Shown here one piece after another: positions 15,578-24,500 of a stretch of 64,000 bases of DNA. Both the position numbers and the translations under genes were made by a program. This DNA comes from JAJDTT01 sp022827025 (lineage in GTDB: Bacteria > Acidobacteriota > UBA6911 > RPQK01 > JAJDTT01), in the NCBI GenBank assembly GCA_965203535.1, contig OZ241897.1, forward strand, positions 2,852,001-2,916,000. The letters are read 5' to 3'. Position 1 is the first letter of the stretch. The number at the start of each line of letters is the position of its first letter. The notes below the pieces were generated by a model that made no database searches, was not told where the DNA came from, and saw nothing but the letters and a program-made list of their open reading frames with translations.

Positions 15578-16744
15578 ATGACCAAGACGCGGGGACGGCG
15601 GCTCCCGGAGTCCGTACAATCTCTCTGCCGCAGCGCCGCGCGCTTGCGCGACCAGGTCAAGGGCCGGACCATCAGCTTTTCGCCCAAAGTCTTCCTCCCG
15701 CTGACCCGCCTCTGCCGCGACCGATGCGGCTACTGCGTCTTCCGGCAGGATCCCAATGACGAGACTCCGCCCTACATGACCCCGGACCAGGTTCTCGCCG
15801 TGGTTCGCCGGGGAGAAGAACTGGGCTGCCGCGAGGCCCTCTTCGTCCTGGGCGACCGCCCGGAGCAAAGCTACCCCGGGGCGCGCCTCTGGCTCCGTCA
15901 GCACGGATACGACAGCACCATCGAGTATCTCTACGACATGTGCTCTCTGGTTCTGGAGGAGACCCGGCTCTTTCCCCACAGCAATCCCGGCATCCTCACC
16001 CGGCGCGAGTTGGCGTCCCTGAAACAGGTCAACGCGTCCATGGGCCTGATGCTGGAAAGCACGAGCCGCCGACTCAGCGAACCGGGAGGACCGCATCATC
16101 GGAATCCGACCAAGGACCCCCAACTTCGACTCCGAGTGCTGCGGGACGCGGGCGAGCTGAAGATCCCCTTCACAACCGGCCTCCTGGTCGGAATCGGAGA
16201 AACCGGCCAGGAACGGATCGATTCCCTTCACCAACTCCGGCGTCTTCAGAGCCGGTACGGCCACCTGCAGGAATTCATCATCCAGAACTTTGTCCCCAAG
16301 CCGGGAACTCCCATGGAGGCGGCGCCGGGCGCATCCGGCCGGGAGATGATGGAGACCATCTCGCACGCCCGTCTGATCCTGGGCGGCTCAGCCAACCTGC
16401 AGGCGCCCCCCAATCTCTCGGGCCGCAACCTCCGGTATCTGGATTACCTGGATGCCGGAATCAACGATTGGGGCGGCATTTCTCCGCTGACCATCGATTT
16501 CGTGAATCCCGAGGCGCCCTGGCCTCGAATCGCCGCCCTGGCCCGTCAAACCGAATCGCGCGGTTTCCGGCTCAAGGCCCGCTTTCCCGTCTATCCCGAA
16601 TACTTTCAGGGTCCTTCCTCATTCCTGCCCTCGACTCTCCACTCCCGCTTGCGGTCGGAAGCGGATCCGGACGGGTACTTCCCGGCCGGTTCCCTCCGGA
16701 CGCATCCCCCTGTATCAACCGGGGAGGCCGCCGGTGCCCACTGA
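15578..16744 (+). CDS. cofG: 7,8-didemethyl-8-hydroxy-5-deazariboflavin (FO) synthase subunit 1
   Basis: Radical SAM enzyme that with CofH makes FO, the deazaflavin chromophore of F420. 388 residues with the radical SAM cysteines C46-x3-C50-x2-C53 (LCRDRCGYCVF), and CofG features such as FSPKVFLPLTRLCRD, EYLYDMC and the C-terminal GGISPLTIDFVNPEAPWP. ATG 15578 lies 9 bases after TGCTACCAT, an extended -10-like element, and has no convincing ribosome binding site. It overlaps cofH by 11 bases. The two subunits are separate genes here, not the fused FbiC of actinobacteria. Confidence 0.95.
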   Translation: MTKTRGRRLPESVQSLCRSAARLRDQVKGRTISFSPKVFLPLTRLCRDRCGYCVFRQDPNDETPPYMTPDQVLAVVRRGEELGCREALFVLGDRPEQSYPGARLWLRQHGYDSTIEYLYDMCSLVLEETRLFPHSNPGILTRRELASLKQVNASMGLMLESTSRRLSEPGGPHHRNPTKDPQLRLRVLRDAGELKIPFTTGLLVGIGETGQERIDSLHQLRRLQSRYGHLQEFIIQNFVPKPGTPMEAAPGASGREMMETISHARLILGGSANLQAPPNLSGRNLRYLDYLDAGINDWGGISPLTIDFVNPEAPWPRIAALARQTESRGFRLKARFPVYPEYFQGPSSFLPSTLHSRLRSEADPDGYFPAGSLRTHPPVSTGEAAGAH

Positions 16745-18038
16745 TCCGGAGCAGGCGCTGAACGGGGTTCGAATCGGCGTCGCCCGAATTTTGGGCAGAG
16801 CCCTGGAGGGCAGGGACCTGGCAGTTCCCGACATGGTCCGCCTGTTGGAGTGCCGGGGCCCCGAGTTTCTCGCCCTGCTGGAAGCCGCCGACTCCCTGAG
16901 GCGCCGTTCCGTCGGCGACCCGGTGACCTACGTGGTCAACCGGAATATCAATTTCACCAACGTCTGCACCAAGAAATGCAGCTTTTGCGCCTTCAGCCGA
17001 ACCTACCGCAGCAACGAAGGCTATTGGCTGCCCGTTTCCGAAATCGTCCGCCGGGCCCGGGAGGCGCGGCAATTCGGCGCAACGGAGGTCTGCATCCAGG
17101 CCGGGCTGCCGCCCACCATGCCGGGAGACCTCTATATTCGAATCTGCCAGGCCGTGACCGACGCCCTGCCGGGCCTGCACGTCCATGCCTTCTCGCCGGA
17201 GGAGATCTCATACGGGTGCCGGCGTTCCGGAATGCGGGTTCGGGATTACCTGGCGGAACTCCTCGATGCGGGGATCGGCAGCCTGCCCGGCACGTCCGCC
17301 GAAATACTGGATGATGATCTCCGCAACGTCATCTCGCCCGGCCGCATCAGCAGTGGTGAATGGACCCGGATCATCTCGACGGCCCACTCCCTCGGCATCC
17401 GGACCTCCTCCACCATGATGTTCGGCCACCTCGAAACCCCGGTCCACGTCGCACGACACCTGGCGCACCTGAGAACCATCCAACGCCAGACCGGCGGTTT
17501 CACCGAGTTCGTACCCTTGGGCTTCGTCCACACGGAGGCGCCCCTCTACCAGAGCAGACGGCTGCCGAAGCTCCGGCCCGGACCCACGGGTTGGGAGGTT
17601 CTGAAGGTCCACGCCGTCTCCCGTCTGGCGCTGGACAAGGACATTCCCAACCTCCAGGTCTCCTGGGTCAAGGAAGGGATGAAGCTGGCTCAACTCTGTT
17701 TGGCAGCCGGCGGCAACGACCTGGGGGGCACGCTGATCAACGAGAGCATTTCCACCGCCGCCGGGGCCGGCCACGGCCAACTCGTGACCCCGGAAGAGCT
17801 TCATCGCGTGATTCGCGACGCCGGCAGGGTCCCGGCGGAACGGGACACGCTCTACCGGACCCTGCGCACCTTCGGCGGCGACGACGATGACGGGGCTCAC
17901 CCTCTGGACTCCCTGCGCACCGGCGACCGGAACCGCTTCGGCTCCTACGCCCAGTTGACCCGGTCGCGGAGGTTTCGCTTCAACCCCGGCGCAGCACCGG
18001 TCTCGGGGATGCGGGAAACTTCCGCCACGGACGGCTAG
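16734..18038 (+). CDS. cofH: FO synthase subunit 2 (5-amino-6-(D-ribitylamino)uracil--L-tyrosine 4-hydroxyphenyl transferase)
   Basis: Radical SAM partner of CofG that joins the tyrosine-derived fragment to aminoribityluracil. 434 residues; radical SAM cysteines C78-x3-C82-x2-C85 (NVCTKKCSFCAFSR), followed by GGxxxQ-like IQAGLPP and the CofH segment SLPGTSAEILDDDLRNVISPGRIS. The GTG start at 16734 overlaps cofG. The extreme C-terminus (GMRETSATDG) and the TAG stop run into the terminus of a 204-base repeat element, so the original end may have been altered by the insertion. Confidence 0.95.
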   Translation: MPTDPEQALNGVRIGVARILGRALEGRDLAVPDMVRLLECRGPEFLALLEAADSLRRRSVGDPVTYVVNRNINFTNVCTKKCSFCAFSRTYRSNEGYWLPVSEIVRRAREARQFGATEVCIQAGLPPTMPGDLYIRICQAVTDALPGLHVHAFSPEEISYGCRRSGMRVRDYLAELLDAGIGSLPGTSAEILDDDLRNVISPGRISSGEWTRIISTAHSLGIRTSSTMMFGHLETPVHVARHLAHLRTIQRQTGGFTEFVPLGFVHTEAPLYQSRRLPKLRPGPTGWEVLKVHAVSRLALDKDIPNLQVSWVKEGMKLAQLCLAAGGNDLGGTLINESISTAAGAGHGQLVTPEELHRVIRDAGRVPAERDTLYRTLRTFGGDDDDGAHPLDSLRTGDRNRFGSYAQLTRSRRFRFNPGAAPVSGMRETSATDG

Positions 18039-18238
18039 TGTGCTGTCCCTCAAAAAGACGTAGGGGCGACCCTTGTGGTCGCCCGCCCGGCAACGGCGGC
18101 CGAGTCGTCCCGGGGGGAGCTTTGTACTGGTGGCGTGACTTGGACCGAAGAGGGCACCCACAAGGGGTGCCCCTACGGGGATTCGAAATCGAGGCTCGAT
18201 CCGTAACGAACACATGTATTTGCGGGACGGCACACTAG
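18035..18238. repeat. 204-base palindromic element between convergent cofH and cofE
   Basis: Terminal inverted repeats of about 20 bases beginning CTAGTGTGCTGTCCC (left) and CTAGTGTGCCGTCCC (right, complement). Inside are two perfect 8-base-stem hairpins in inverted orientation: GGGCGACC-cttgt-GGTCGCCC within 18060-18084, and GGGCACCC-acaag-GGGTGCCC within 18151-18175. No coding capacity. The left CTAG holds the cofH stop and the right CTAG holds the cofE stop. Confidence 0.85.
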
Positions 18239-18990
18239 CGAAACAGGTCCCGATCCGCAGGCCGGACCAGGTTCGATGCATCGCCCGGCCCTTCTTCCAG
18301 GCGCACTCCCCGGACCAGGGCCGCCGGCGCCCGCCGGCGCTTTCCCATCACCAGCTCCGCGGCGGAGGCGATTTCGTCGGCACGGGCGATGCAGGTGGAC
18401 TCCAGCGTTCGGCCGAACCCGTCTTTTCTGCCCCGGTAGTCCGACAACGGCATTCCGCCGGCCACGCCGATGGCCACGTTCACCTGCCCCTCGCGCCAGG
18501 GACGGCCGAACGTGTCGGCAATGATCACCACCAGGTCCCACCCCGTCGCCTCTTTCAGGCCCTCCCTGATGTCGGCGGCAGAGCGGTCCGGATCCTCCGG
18601 AAGCAGGGTGGCCATTCCCTCCGGACTGTTGGAGAGATCCACCCCGGCATTGGCGCACACGAACCCGTGCCTGGTTTCAGCCAGCAGCACCCCGCGATCC
18701 ATCTTCACGATCCTTCGGCTCTCGGACAGGGCCAATTCGACCACCCTGGGGTCCCGGCCCCATTCCCGCGCCCAGGAATCGGCCAACGGAGACGGGGTGA
18801 CCGCCGCCAGGGGAACGATTCGCCCCTCCGCCTTGGAAACGATCTTGTGAGCCAGCACCAGAATGTCTCCTGAGCGGGCCTGCAAGGGGAGCTTCGTCAG
18901 CGCCTCTGCCAGGAGCGGGACCAGGGCGTCCCCCGGCTTCACTTCGGGGAGTCCCGGCAGGGCCAGGATGCGCACGCCGGCGTCATTCAT
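18235..18990 (-). CDS. cofE: Coenzyme F420-0:L-glutamate ligase
   Basis: GTP-dependent ligase adding glutamates to F420-0. 251 residues, comparable to stand-alone CofE and lacking the C-terminal FMN domain of actinobacterial FbiB. Motifs: GDILVLAHKIVSKAEGR near residue 40, the ESRRIVKMDRGVLLAETRHGFVCANAGVDLSN region, and VVIIADTFGRPWREGQVNVAIG. ATG 18990 overlaps the end of cofC by 8 bases. The stop TAG lies within the right terminus of the palindromic element. Operon order is npdG-cofD-cofC-cofE. Confidence 0.95.
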   Translation of the reverse strand: MNDAGVRILALPGLPEVKPGDALVPLLAEALTKLPLQARSGDILVLAHKIVSKAEGRIVPLAAVTPSPLADSWAREWGRDPRVVELALSESRRIVKMDRGVLLAETRHGFVCANAGVDLSNSPEGMATLLPEDPDRSAADIREGLKEATGWDLVVIIADTFGRPWREGQVNVAIGVAGGMPLSDYRGRKDGFGRTLESTCIARADEIASAAELVMGKRRRAPAALVRGVRLEEGPGDASNLVRPADRDLFR

Positions 18991-19657
18991 CAAGGTTCCA
19001 CCCCTGCTCGGCCAGGCGAGCGACGAGGCCATTGTCGGAGAGATAACTTCTGGTCGCCGCCCCTCCCTTCCGGCGCCAGAACCGCAACAGGTCTTCCGGA
19101 CCGTCCAGGTCGAGGCCGAACCGCGGGTTCGAGAGCACGGTGGCGGGAACCCGGGCGCGGCGCGCCTCCGCCAGATGCCGGCGCAGGCTGTCACGGCCGA
19201 AGCGGGACGGAAAGGCATCCGGCGGCATTCTCAACAGGGCATTGGTGCCCCGGCCGTCCCGCGAGGGCACCAGGAGCGCCGCCGGAGCGGCCAGCGGGCG
19301 GCCCAGCAAAGCGTCCACATCCCGCCCCTCGATGAGAGGGACGTCAAGCGGCACCCGCAGAACGCACGTTGCTCCCTGTTGGCGAAGCGCGGCTGCGCTC
19401 TCGTCCACGGAGCGGCTCTCGGAGGTTTGGGACCGCTCCCGGATGAACTCCCACCGCCGCCGGGCGGCATAGGCCGCAAGCTCAGGGTCCCGGCCGGCGA
19501 CCACCACTTTGCCCGGCATTTTCGCGCACGCCAGAGCCCTGCCCACATCCTCCAACATGGCCCGGACCAGCCCGATCCTTTCCCGGCGGGACAGCCAGGG
19601 AGCCATTCTCCGTTTGGCTTGGGCCAGTTCCTTGACCGGCAACAGAACGACGTTCAC
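18983..19657 (-). CDS. cofC: 2-phospho-L-lactate (or phosphoenolpyruvate) guanylyltransferase
   Basis: Makes the GDP-activated lactyl or enolpyruvyl phosphate that CofD transfers to FO. 224 residues with a nucleotidyltransferase fold: LLPVKELAQAKRRMAPWLS at the N-terminus, VPLDVPLIEGRDVDALL, and SRDGRGTNALLRMPPDAFPSRFG. The start is the GTG at 19657, overlapping the cofD stop (GTGTGA); the open frame reading further upstream is a shadow of cofD. Whether the substrate is phospholactate or PEP cannot be decided from sequence alone. Confidence 0.93.
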   Translation of the reverse strand: MNVVLLPVKELAQAKRRMAPWLSRRERIGLVRAMLEDVGRALACAKMPGKVVVAGRDPELAAYAARRRWEFIRERSQTSESRSVDESAAALRQQGATCVLRVPLDVPLIEGRDVDALLGRPLAAPAALLVPSRDGRGTNALLRMPPDAFPSRFGRDSLRRHLAEARRARVPATVLSNPRFGLDLDGPEDLLRFWRRKGGAATRSYLSDNGLVARLAEQGWNLDE

Positions 19658-20634
19658 ACCAATCGCAACAGGGCGCGCGCCAGAGCCCGTTTCGCGCCGG
19701 AGGTGTCCATGACGGTATTTCGGACCACGACCCGCATGCCCAGACGTTCGATGGCCGGTGCGCTTCCGGCATCGCGTTCGTCCAACACGAAAACATCCAG
19801 GAGACCCCGGTAGATCCTGGCAACCCCTTCGGCCGAGACCGGATGCCCCAGTTCTTCCAGCATTTTCGCCGCCGGTCCCTTGAGGGCGCGCCCGCCGACA
19901 ATGGGACTGACCGCCGCCACCAAGGCGCGACTCGCGCCCACCGCCCGCCGGATTCCGGGGACCGCCAGGATGGGCCCCACGCTGATGAAAGGGTTGCTGG
20001 GACAGATGACCACGATCCGGGCGTCTCGAATGGCCTCTTCGACCCCCGGTCCGGCGCGCTGACGACTCAAACCTGTGTATTCGAAGCCCTGGACCCGAGG
20101 CGCGCACTTCTCCCGGACCAGGTACTCCTGAAGATGAAGGCGCCCGGCATCGGTCTTCACCAGAGTCGGCGTGTAGCCTTCCGCCATGGGCAGGACCGAA
20201 ACCTCCACCCCCAGGGCCTCGCAGAGGTGTGCGGTCACGGCCGCCAGACCCCACCCCTGGTTCAAAAGCGACGTCCGCCGGAGATGGGTCGCCAGATCCT
20301 GGTCTCCCAACCCGAACCAGGTGTCCGCCCCCAAGCGGCCAAGGGCCTTCAAGCAACGGAACGTGTCCCCCTCGATGCCCCAGCCCCAGGCCCGGTTGGA
20401 CAGGCCCGCCAGGGTATAGGTGATGGTGTCGAGATCCGGGCAGATCCGGAGCCCGAAGGCTTCCAGGTCATCCCCGGTATTCACGACGACGGACAGGCGG
20501 CTTCCGAGACCTTCCCGCGCCAGGCCCCAGACCAATTTTGCGGCACCCACCCCTCCGGCCAAGGCCACCACGGGAGCCGCGTCCGGCCTGGAGAATTCAT
20601 CGCCGGTCTCGACACGAGCAGGAGCTGCCGCCAC
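19654..20634 (-). CDS. cofD: 2-phospho-L-lactate transferase (F420-0 or dehydro-F420-0 synthesis)
   Basis: Transfers the activated three-carbon phosphate group to FO. 326 residues with the diagnostic N-terminal ALAGGVGAAKLVWGL (nucleotide-binding), VVNTGDDLEAFGLRICPDLDTITYTLAG, GWGIEGDTF and VVICPSNPFISVGPILAVPGIR segments. About 20 extra residues precede the conserved start. The gene begins 7 bases after the end of npdG and overlaps cofC by four bases. Confidence 0.96.
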   Translation of the reverse strand: MAAAPARVETGDEFSRPDAAPVVALAGGVGAAKLVWGLAREGLGSRLSVVVNTGDDLEAFGLRICPDLDTITYTLAGLSNRAWGWGIEGDTFRCLKALGRLGADTWFGLGDQDLATHLRRTSLLNQGWGLAAVTAHLCEALGVEVSVLPMAEGYTPTLVKTDAGRLHLQEYLVREKCAPRVQGFEYTGLSRQRAGPGVEEAIRDARIVVICPSNPFISVGPILAVPGIRRAVGASRALVAAVSPIVGGRALKGPAAKMLEELGHPVSAEGVARIYRGLLDVFVLDERDAGSAPAIERLGMRVVVRNTVMDTSGAKRALARALLRLV

Positions 20635-20640
20635 GGATCT

Positions 20641-21300
20641 TCAAAGCCCCACGACACGGAAACGCGACTCGTGAACCCGGTATCGGCGATTGATGCCGAT
20701 CAGAAGGGCGCTCATTCTCTCCAGGGTCCGGGCCGTGTCGAGCCGGCCGGCGTCCACCGTCCGGACACCTGGCCACCGGCTCAGCACCTGCGCCACCTCA
20801 CGCTTCCGGCGCCCGGAATTTCCACACACGAAGACATCGCAATCGAGAGGAGCCGCGACCTCTTCCAGAAGGCGGGCCGGAACCGTCTTCAGGGCCGCCA
20901 CCAGGGCGCCCGGATCAGGAAGAAGCGCAGCCAGTTGCTCGCTGCCGGAGGCGGCCTCCAGCGGGGTCATCCGTATCCGGCCGGCGTCGAACGACACCGG
21001 CACCGTGACATCGACCCAGGTGGTTTCAGGCGCGGCGCGCGGCGCACACCGGGACACGAGATCGGCAGCTGCGGAAAAAGGCGCCGCCAGGAAGAGAACT
21101 TTCGACTGCGCCGCGACCTCCCGGTTCAGCGATCCCCGGATATGGGCCCCGCCCCCCAGAAGACGATTCAACTCCGACGCCGTCCCGGCCGCCCGGCTCC
21201 GGCTCCGGGATCCTACCATGACCTCGCAGCCCGCTTTGGCCAGACGCAGTGCAATGCCTCGGCCTTCCTGTCCGGTGCCGGCGAGCACGCCCAGTGTCAC
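20641..21300 (-). CDS. npdG: NADPH-dependent F420 reductase
   Basis: Transfers hydride between NADP(H) and F420(H2), supplying reduced F420 to other enzymes. 219 residues with the N-terminal dinucleotide motif LGVLAGTGQEGRGIALRLA and VMVGSRSRSRA (NADPH-specific Ser/Arg). FLAAPFSAAADL, WVDVTVPVSFD and a C-terminal MSALLIGINRRY helix follow. GTG 21300 follows GAGGGTGG. First gene of the F420 operon; its presence suggests F420 is used, not just made. No F420-dependent oxidoreductase of the luciferase-like or FDOR type is in the window. Confidence 0.9.
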   Translation of the reverse strand: MTLGVLAGTGQEGRGIALRLAKAGCEVMVGSRSRSRAAGTASELNRLLGGGAHIRGSLNREVAAQSKVLFLAAPFSAAADLVSRCAPRAAPETTWVDVTVPVSFDAGRIRMTPLEAASGSEQLAALLPDPGALVAALKTVPARLLEEVAAPLDCDVFVCGNSGRRKREVAQVLSRWPGVRTVDAGRLDTARTLERMSALLIGINRRYRVHESRFRVVGL

Positions 21301-21575
21301 AACCCACCCTCATTCTTGCCTGCCTGGCGGGACCCCGACCCGGGATCCACCCTTGCAGGAAGCCGCATTACAGCAAAGCGCGACCACCCCCACAAGTCTC
21401 GCGTTCAGTGGATTTTGTCCGTCCGGCGCCCCTGTCGTCACCGATCCGGAAGGCTTGCGGGGGAGAGAGCGTCCGCGTAATCTCTCCACTGCGTTGATGA
21501 GTTGATGGAGGCGCCGCCAGCAACATTTTCAGGGCGGTGCAACGGTTCGAGCCCGGATGTTCCCGGTAGCGCTCA
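21301..21575. other. Divergent intergenic region, npdG / ElbD-like gene
   Basis: 275 bases separating two divergent genes; it must hold promoters for the F420 operon and the large lipid enzyme. I see no good -35/-10 pair, repeat or RNA gene here. Confidence 0.4.
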
Positions 21576-24500
21576 ATGAACTCGGTAGCTGAATATCTCA
21601 AGGGCAAGACACTGTTCATCACCGGAGCCACCGGTTTCCTGGGACAGTGCCTGGTCGAGAAAATCCTCTGGGCGGTGCCCGACGTCAAGCGCGTCTATGT
21701 CCTGATCCGCCCGCGAACGAACCTGCGCGGCGCGGTCGTGACCGCCCGGATGAGACTGGAAAGGGAGCTCTACCAAGCCAGTTGTTTCGACCGTCTCCGA
21801 AGCAAGCTCGGCAGCGATTTTGCGGCCTTCCTGAAAGAAAAACTGGTCCCGGTCTCGGGCGATCTGTCCAGGGACGACCTGAACATCGACGAGCAGACGC
21901 GGCTTCGCCTTCAGGGCGAAACCGACATCGTCATCAACAGTGCCGCCGTCGTCTCCTTCGACGCCCCGCTGGACGAAGCCTACCACCTGAATGTGCTGGG
22001 CGCCGAGCGGGTCGCCCGGTTTGCCCAGTCCTGTGACGGCTGCGTCCTGGTGCATGTTTCCACGGCCTATGTGTGCGGCGCCGTCGTCGGCTCGGTCCCG
22101 GAAACGATTCCGGAGGCTCCGGTGCGGACCGGCGAGGCATTTCCCGTGCGCGCCTTCAGCGACGTGGACCTGGACATCGAGCACATCGAGAAGATCCTAG
22201 ACTCGGTCCGAGAGCGCGCCTATGCGCCCGAACTCGAGCGGGAATTCGCGGCAGCGCTGCTGCGGCGATTCAGGCGCTCGAAGGGGGGGCGCAATGTTCG
22301 GCGGCGGGAGAAGATCGAGAACCTCCGCAAGAAATGGATCCAGAACCAGCTCTCCCAGGAGGGGATGAGCTGGGCTCGCGAGCGGGGCTGGAACGACACC
22401 TACACCTACACCAAGTCCATCGGCGAACGGATCGTCTTGCGGACCCGGAACGGGGCTCCGACCATCATCATTCGCCCCGCCGTCATCGAAAGCGGCTTTT
22501 CCGAGCCCAGCCCCGGATGGCTCGAGGGGCTTCGCATGGCCGATCCACTCATCGCCGCCATCGGCAAGGGCCGTCTCCGGGCCCTGCCCCTGAGCCCCAA
22601 GGTCATCATCGACCTGGTGCCCGTGGACATGGTGGTGAACGCGTTGTTGGCGTCGCTTCCCGCCACCTCGAACGCAACGGGCGTCCGGATCTACCAGGTG
22701 GCCACCGGGTCCTGCAATCCCATCACGTTGGGCTATCTCTACGATCTCATCTACCGCTATTTCAAAAGAAACCCCATGTTCGACAGGTCGGGGCGGCCCA
22801 TCAACATCCGCTACCTCCGCTTCCCGAAGCCGGCCAGTTTCCGCTTGCAACATCGACTCAAGGCGCTGCCCTTGAACCTGGCGGCCGGCGCCTTGGACAA
22901 GCTTTCCGTACTCGACTCACTCAACGGCGTCCAGCGCTACAAGCGGCGCCTTTCGGCGCTGACGGTCGCGCACGAAAAACTCCATTACTACGGAGAAATC
23001 TACGAGCCGTATCTGAATCTGAATTGCCGCTTCGGAATCGAGAACACGATGGGCCTCCTGGACAACATGTCCCCGGAGGAGCGGGAAGTCTTCAACTTCG
23101 ACGTGACGCGCCTGAATTGGCGCCACTACATTCAGAACATCCACATCCCGGGGGTCAAGAAGTTCATCCTGAAGATGGAGGGAGCCGGGACACTGGAGCT
23201 GGACGTCCAGCCGGCCGGCGAAGGCGGATCCGTCTCGACCATCAACGACCTCCTCGCTTACAGCGTATCCCGTTACTCCGCCAAGACCGCGCTCCAAATG
23301 CAGCGCAACGGCGAGTGGATCCGCTATTCGTACTCGGATCTTCAGCGCCGGGCCGGGGCCGTGGGCCGGCAACTCCGGATCGAGGGCCTGGCCAAAGGCG
23401 ATCGAGTGGTCCTGTTTGCGGAGAACCAACCGGACTGGGGCGTCGCGTACCTCGGCGCGGCCTCTCAGGGACTCGTCGTCGTTCCCCTCGATTCCCAGTC
23501 GTGGCACCGTGAGGTCTGGTCCGTCGCCCGCTTCACCGGGGCCCGGGCCATCCTGGCTTCGTCACGCACCATCGAGCGGTTGCCGCCTGAAAGCATGGCG
23601 CGGAATGAAGCCGGAGAGGTCCCGGTCCGGCTCCTGAACATCAACGAGCTGGCCCAACCGTTCGGCCTGCCGCAATGCCCGCGCAGCACCGGCGCCGTGG
23701 ATCCCGCTTCGCCGCCGGCCGCCGCCGGCCCGGTGACGGTCGACGCCCAGGACCCGGCCTCCATCATCTTCACCACGACCACCGCAGCCGACCCCAAGGG
23801 CGCCGTCCACACCCATTCCAGCTTTCTCAGCAATCTCCACGGCATGAACCGTTACCTGGCGGCGGAGGAGACGGATCAGATCCTTTCGGTGCTCCCTCTC
23901 TACCATGCCCTGGAGTTCACGTGCGGCTTTCTGTCCCCCCTGTTTGGCGGTGCTACCGTCACCTACCTTCACTCCCTGAAGCCGAGAGTCATCCTGAAGA
24001 CCATGCGGGAGACGGGCACCACCTGCATGTTGGGCGTCCCCAGCCTCTATGCGCTGATCCGGGACGACATCAACCGGCGCACACTGCGCGCCTCCAAGTC
24101 ATCTCTGAAGTCCAACCTGGTGGCCAGGTCACGCCAACTCAGCAAGTCCATCGACAAGACCTTCGGTAAGAACCTGGGACGGCAGCTCTTCGCTCGGGTA
24201 CACCAGGAATTCGGGGGCAGGATCCGGGCTTTCGTCAGTGGCGGTTCTTCTCTCGGAGATGAACTCTACGACGATTTCAAGGCCCTGGGCCTGACGATCT
24301 ACGAAGGCTACGGGCTCACCGAGACCGCGCCGGTCCTCACGGTCAACCCGCTGAACAGGAGCCGCCGGGGATCGGCCGGCAAGCCGTTGCCCGGGACCGA
24401 GCTGCGGATCTTTCAAGCCGATGACCGGGGCGAAGGCGAGATCATCGTCCGTACGCCCAGCCTCATGAAGGGTTACTACAAGAACCCGGAAGCCACCCGC

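Noticed and set aside
18060..18175. Possible CRISPR unit because of repeated GTAGGGGC blocks
   Set aside because: Only two blocks, in inverted orientation, with unequal spacing and no cas genes; they are hairpins in a palindromic element.
18983..20356. 457-residue frame read as a CofC fusion
   Set aside because: Only the part from 19657 downward is CofC-like; the rest is cofD in another frame, and cofC starts at the GTG overlapping the cofD stop.
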